Part shown: in pieces, positions 5,632 through 8,105 of the stretch
Numbering within the stretch: position 1 is the first letter of the stretch
Layout of the letters: each line of letters begins with the position of its first letter
Notes under the pieces: model-generated
Seen by the model: only the letters and a program-made list of their open reading frames with translations
Database searches by the model: none
Told to the model about the DNA's origin: nothing
From: JBECKQ01 sp040235375
Lineage (GTDB): Bacteria > Planctomycetota > Phycisphaerae > UBA1845
Reading direction: 5' to 3'
Assembly: GCA_040235375.1 (NCBI GenBank)
Contig: JBECKQ010000344.1
Span: 1-8,105, forward strand
DNA length: 8,105 nt
Program-made: the position numbers and the translations under genes

Positions 5632-6012
5632 TCATTCGCCGAGCAGGCCTTCGGCCTGCTCCAACGTGTCGGCCAGGTCGAACCATTCGTTGAGCCGCGT
5701 GGTGGCGAAGACGCCGGCCACGAAGGGGGTCGGACTGGCGAGCACAAGCCTCGTCTGGCTGAGGCGAGCGTGCGTGGTCAGGCTGATCAACTGGCTGAGC
5801 CCACCGGAATCGATGGTCCTCAGCCCGGAAAGGTCGACGATCATCGCCGCCTCGCGGTCGCCGATTCGCGAGTGAAGCTGGTCTTGCACGGTTTCGGCGT
5901 CACGGCCGTGCAACTCGCCCCGCAGGTGAACGAGCGTGTATTTCGGACGATCGTCGTGGACCTCGATCCCCAGCGTGCCGTCGGCGGGTGTCGCGTGTGG
6001 TTGATCGGTCAT
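5632..6012 (-). CDS. STAS-domain protein (anti-sigma-factor antagonist type)
   Basis: The 126-residue product is a single STAS domain like SpoIIAA/RsbV. After a short polar N-terminus come the strands YTLVHLRGEL (25-34), the MIVDLSGLRTIDSGGLSQL segment (57-75) with S69 in the place of the serine phosphorylated by partner kinases, and LVLASPTPFVAGVFATTRLNEWF (89-111). In the known partner-switching scheme such proteins bind an anti-sigma kinase when unphosphorylated and free a sigma factor. No anti-sigma kinase or phosphatase gene is in the window, so the partner is unknown. The ATG overlaps the stop of the preceding gene (ATGA), so the two are probably co-translated. Confidence 0.9.
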   Translation of the reverse strand: MTDQPHATPADGTLGIEVHDDRPKYTLVHLRGELHGRDAETVQDQLHSRIGDREAAMIVDLSGLRTIDSGGLSQLISLTTHARLSQTRLVLASPTPFVAGVFATTRLNEWFDLADTLEQAEGLLGE

Positions 6013-6632
6013 TTCGACAGGTTCCCCTGATTACGCTTGCGCATGAGCTTGCGGAGCAGCAGATAGTTTTCGCCGAGAAAGTCGGTCACCTCTCCCGAGA
6101 CGATGAAGTCGGCGTCGACGGTTCCGTTCTGCGTCTCGCGGACCATTCGCTCGAGCATGCGGTTCGGCAACAGTTTCATGGGGGGATCGGGCGACTGGTC
6201 GGGATTGTTGTCGCTGACGAAGACGAAGACCCACCAGTCGCCCTCCTTGCGGAGCCGGCCGGTGCGGTCCACGAGGAAGTATCCGTCGGGTAGTCGGAGC
6301 TGGGAGTGGGAGCGTACATCGTCCGTCTTGGTGACGAGCTCGCCGGTCGATTCATCGCCCGTCTGGGATGGCAGGACGGGGCGGGCCTTGGGCCGCTCCT
6401 TCTCGAACTCCTTGAGGATGTCCTCGACGGGGACGTTGCGAGGCGTCTGCACGGCGTCCTCGGTTTTGGTCTGTTCAGTATCGGTGGACTGATCGGAAGG
6501 CTGGGCGGGCTGTTGTTGTGATGTTTGCGCGGGCTGGGTGGTTGCAGGCGGCGCGTCCTGGGCGCGAGTGGTCAGGCAGAGCCACGCCGTTGCGGCGCCG
6601 GCCAGAAAACACGTTAACGCATATCTCGACAT
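6009..6632 (-). CDS. secreted protein of unknown function
   Basis: The 207-residue product begins with a signal peptide (MSRYALTCFLAGAATAWLCL, then TTRA before Q25). It has a Gln/Thr/Pro-rich low-complexity linker (about 26-66), an acidic/basic helix around VEDILKEFEKERP (69-81) and a C-terminal folded domain from about 112 to 200. That domain includes LPDGYFLVDRTGRL, GDWWVFVFVSD, MLERMVRE and FIVSGEVTDFLGENYLLLRK. The last part, ending in basic RKLMRKRNQGNL, resembles a conserved planctomycete domain I cannot name. The frame continues upstream to an earlier Met, but the ATG at 6630-6632 has GGAG eight bases before it and starts a clean signal peptide, and the extension translates repeat DNA. 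The stop overlaps the STAS gene's start. Confidence 0.82.
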   Translation of the reverse strand: MSRYALTCFLAGAATAWLCLTTRAQDAPPATTQPAQTSQQQPAQPSDQSTDTEQTKTEDAVQTPRNVPVEDILKEFEKERPKARPVLPSQTGDESTGELVTKTDDVRSHSQLRLPDGYFLVDRTGRLRKEGDWWVFVFVSDNNPDQSPDPPMKLLPNRMLERMVRETQNGTVDADFIVSGEVTDFLGENYLLLRKLMRKRNQGNLSK

Positions 6633-6686
6633 TCCAAGTCTCCGTCGCACGCTTGCGATGGTCGCTATCCTGCTGATATCGGGGTC

Positions 6687-6715
6687 ATTGTCTATGCCGA
6701 CGCGGTGTTTCGCAA
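6687..6715 (-). promoter_or_regulatory. candidate sigma70-type promoter for the secreted protein/STAS operon
   Basis: On the minus strand TTGCGA (6715-6710) and GACAAT (6692-6687) are 17 bases apart, each with four of six consensus matches. Transcription would begin near 6680, leaving a leader of about 48 bases before the ATG at 6632. It sits where a promoter is needed, but the match is modest. Confidence 0.3.
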
Positions 6716-6774
6716 CCGGTCTGGCAGCGAAAAACGTGTGGAACGCCGTCCCCGGTCGATGCCGCGGCGCCGCG

Positions 6775-6802
6775 GTCCGAGCCGCGCCCGTGAGGAAGCG
6801 GA
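6775..6802 (+). repeat. 28-bp dispersed repeat, left arm
   Basis: This unit (GTCCGAGCCGCGCCCGTGAG and the next eight bases) is the exact reverse complement of 6990-7017, with 187 bases between them. I recall this string as a widespread planctomycete repeat; its shadow translation gives LPHGRGSD. Confidence 0.8.
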
Positions 6803-6892
6803 TACAACGACAACCATCCGGCTCGCGCGGCACCGCCCAATCGTCGCGTCACGCGCCCATCCCCCCGGGTGCGCACCTGCGCGATCGCCATA

Positions 6893-6910
6893 GTGCCACG
6901 GGCATGGCAC
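6893..6910. repeat. short GTGCCA/TGGCAC hairpin
   Basis: GTGCCA and TGGCAC pair around a six-base CGGGCA loop. The string shares the GCCACGGGCA and TGGCAC words of the palindromic repeats at 2291 and 5377, so it may be a degraded relative. It lies in the loop between the 28-bp inverted repeats. Confidence 0.4.
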
Positions 6911-6924
6911 GGTCCCGCGACGGC

Positions 6925-6943
6925 GGCGATTCGTAGGGTGACA
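6925..6943 (+). repeat. 19-base imperfect direct repeat, first copy (second at 7027-7045)
   Basis: GGCGATTCGTAGGGTGACA at 6925-6943 matches GGCGATTCGTGCAGTGACA at 7027-7045 at 16 of 19 positions. The second copy begins ten bases beyond the right 28-bp arm. Confidence 0.45.
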
Positions 6944-6989
6944 CATTCGCTGGAAGTATTGATGGCGAAGGGGTGGTCAACGGCGCCAG

Positions 6990-7017
6990 TCCGCTTCCTC
7001 ACGGGCGCGGCTCGGAC
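6990..7017 (-). repeat. 28-bp dispersed repeat, right arm
   Basis: This is the exact reverse complement of 6775-6802 and lies 50 bases downstream of the YyaL-type gene's stop. As RNA the pair could form a long stem enclosing most of the spacer; as DNA it may mark two independent insertions in opposite orientation. Confidence 0.8.
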
Positions 7018-7066
7018 GGCGTTGCCGGCGATTCGTGCAGTGACAGTTTTGTTCGTCAAGCACAAA

Positions 7067-8105
7067 TCAGCGGTCGGCGAGCTGCTGCTGGAGCGTCGCG
7101 GGATCGTGCGTGGGCGGGCGGCAGGTGTTGTTCTCGCAGAGGTAGGCCGTGGGCTTGCCGCCGATGGCCGTCTTGCCTTTCAGAATGGCAATACCGTTCG
7201 CGCTCGCGCCGGGGTCGGCCTGGGCGACGATCTTGTTGGGCACGAAGTCGGCGAAGACGGCCGCGACGAGGGCGGCGGTCTCCGGCGCGGATCGATCACC
7301 GATGATGGCGACCTCCTTGACGCGGTCGTGATACATGTCCGCGACGCAGAGCAGGCGTTCGAACTGGGCCGGCGATTCGCCGACCAGCGGCTTGAAGGCG
7401 CGAAGCGTGCCTTCGGCAACCTGGCGATACTGGTGGCGGTCGAAGTACGCCGCCAGGCGCAGGAGATTCATCGCCTGCACCGAGTTACCGGAAGGGATGG
7501 CGCCGTCGTGCGGGTTCTTCGTCCGGGCGATGAGTCGCTCCGCATCGTCGGCGGTGAAAAAGAAGCCGCCCTTCTCGTCGTCGCGAAAACGGCGGAGCAC
7601 CTGCTCGTTAAGGGCCGCGGCCTGGTCGAGCCAGCGCCGCTCGAAGGTCGCTTCGTAGAGATCGATCAGCCCCTCGATAAAGAACGCATAGTCGCTGAGA
7701 TAGCCGGAGAGTTGCGCTTTCCCGTCACGATACGTGCGGAGCAGACGGCCGTCGCGCTGAAGGTTGTCGAGGATAAAACCCGCCGCGCGGCTCGCGGCCT
7801 CGGCGTACTTGGGCTCGCCAAGCACACGGGCGCCGGTGGCGAGGCTGGAGATCATGAGCCCATTCCAGGCGGTGAGGATCTTGTCGTCCAGCCCCGGCGG
7901 CACGCGCTTCGCGCGGGCGTCCAGCATCTTGCGGCGCCACGTCGCGACTTTGCTTTCGAGCTCTTCGACGCTCAGGCCATGCAGCTTCGCGAACGTCGCC
8001 GGCGGCTTCGACACGTGGAGGATGTTCTTCGGGCCGGCCGGCGCGTGGCCCCGCGGCTCGAACCAGTTGCCCGATTCGGTCACGTCGTAGTACTTGCAGA
8101 AAAGC
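7067..8105 (-). CDS. YyaL/SSP411-type thioredoxin-domain protein (C-terminal half; 5' end outside window)
   Basis: The frame is open to the right edge, giving the last 345 residues of a protein whose family is normally close to 700 residues. Family landmarks in order are KYYDVTESGNWFE at the edge, VPPGLDDKILTAWNGLMISS, LSGYLSDYAFFIEGLIDLYEA, KGGFFFTADD, RTKNPHDGAIPSGNSVQAMN and the tail AYLCENNTCRPPTHDP. In this family (spermatogenesis-associated protein 20 in animals) the N-terminal half is a thioredoxin-like DUF255 domain, outside the window, and the C-terminal half is an alpha/alpha barrel like sugar epimerases. The biochemical role is not established. The gene is separated from the next one by repeat-rich DNA, so it is probably its own transcription unit or the end of an operon to the right. 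Confidence 0.93.
   Translation of the reverse strand, partial: LFCKYYDVTESGNWFEPRGHAPAGPKNILHVSKPPATFAKLHGLSVEELESKVATWRRKMLDARAKRVPPGLDDKILTAWNGLMISSLATGARVLGEPKYAEAASRAAGFILDNLQRDGRLLRTYRDGKAQLSGYLSDYAFFIEGLIDLYEATFERRWLDQAAALNEQVLRRFRDDEKGGFFFTADDAERLIARTKNPHDGAIPSGNSVQAMNLLRLAAYFDRHQYRQVAEGTLRAFKPLVGESPAQFERLLCVADMYHDRVKEVAIIGDRSAPETAALVAAVFADFVPNKIVAQADPGASANGIAILKGKTAIGGKPTAYLCENNTCRPPTHDPATLQQQLADR

Larger units (their letters stand above)
6633..7066. other. non-coding spacer with inverted and direct repeats
   Basis: This stretch of 434 bases contains a candidate promoter (6687-6715), a perfect 28-bp inverted repeat pair (6775-6802, 6990-7017), a 6-bp hairpin (6893-6910) and a pair of 19-base direct repeats. 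Open frames on both strands run through it but change with repeat content and show no family resemblance. I see no U-rich terminator after the YyaL-type gene's stop at 7067. Confidence 0.65.

Noticed and set aside
6633..6833. N-terminal extension of the secreted protein gene by 67 residues
   Set aside because: The extension translates repeat DNA and would bury the signal peptide; the internal ATG at 6632 has a good RBS.
6685..7065. Minus-strand frame of 126 residues containing LPHGRGSD
   Set aside because: This peptide string is the translation of the 28-bp dispersed repeat, seen in both orientations here, so the frame is a repeat shadow.

Overview
The window is GC-rich, and every gene I can support lies on the minus strand, so the layout is described from the right edge to the left. 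The gene families and the dispersed palindromic repeats point to a planctomycete (Planctomycetota, possibly Phycisphaerae-like). The markers are a TPR protein with tandem RNA polymerase alpha-CTD-like domains, intergenic repeats with GTGGCACGGGC ends, and repeats whose shadow translation reads LPHGRGSD. This assignment is inference from recalled family and repeat knowledge, not a database result. I see no tRNA, rRNA or CRISPR array.

Region by region: (1) 8105-7067 is the C-terminal half of a YyaL/SSP411-type protein, cut by the right edge. (2) 7066-6633 is a non-coding stretch with a perfect 28-bp inverted repeat and other short repeats. (3) 6632-5514 is a probable operon: a secreted protein of unknown function, an anti-sigma-factor-antagonist-type STAS protein (ATGA overlap) and a 25-residue hydrophobic peptide gene. 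(4) 5513-5359 is a spacer with a palindromic repeat ending just upstream of the next ribosome binding site. (5) 5358-2468 is a tightly overlapped four-gene operon: a nucleotidyltransferase with a compact SET-like C-terminus, an 83-residue precursor with six cysteines in knottin spacing behind a Tat-like leader, a PqqD-like protein and an HprK-related kinase. (6) 2467-2094 is a spacer with a second copy of the palindromic repeat and a candidate promoter. (7) 2093 to the left edge holds the TPR/double alpha-CTD protein and a SpoIID/LytB-family lipoprotein, the latter cut by the left edge. Its reading frame carries a 90-bp palindromic insertion.

The most interesting unit is region 5. PqqD-like leader-binding proteins, HprK-related kinases and nucleotidyltransferases occur together in peptide-modification settings; the phosphorylated lasso peptides such as paeninodin are the known parallel. 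Here there is no lasso cyclase or leader peptidase, and the only small peptide in the operon has the C-X6-C-X5-CC-X3-C-X4-C pattern of inhibitor-cystine-knot peptides. The ATGA and GTGA junctions suggest coordinated expression. A working hypothesis is a RiPP-like or secreted-peptide system in which the PqqD-like protein holds the leader, the kinase and nucleotidyltransferase decorate the core, and the SET-like domain may methylate it. The peptide pattern, gene order and overlaps are seen directly; the modification chemistry is inferred.
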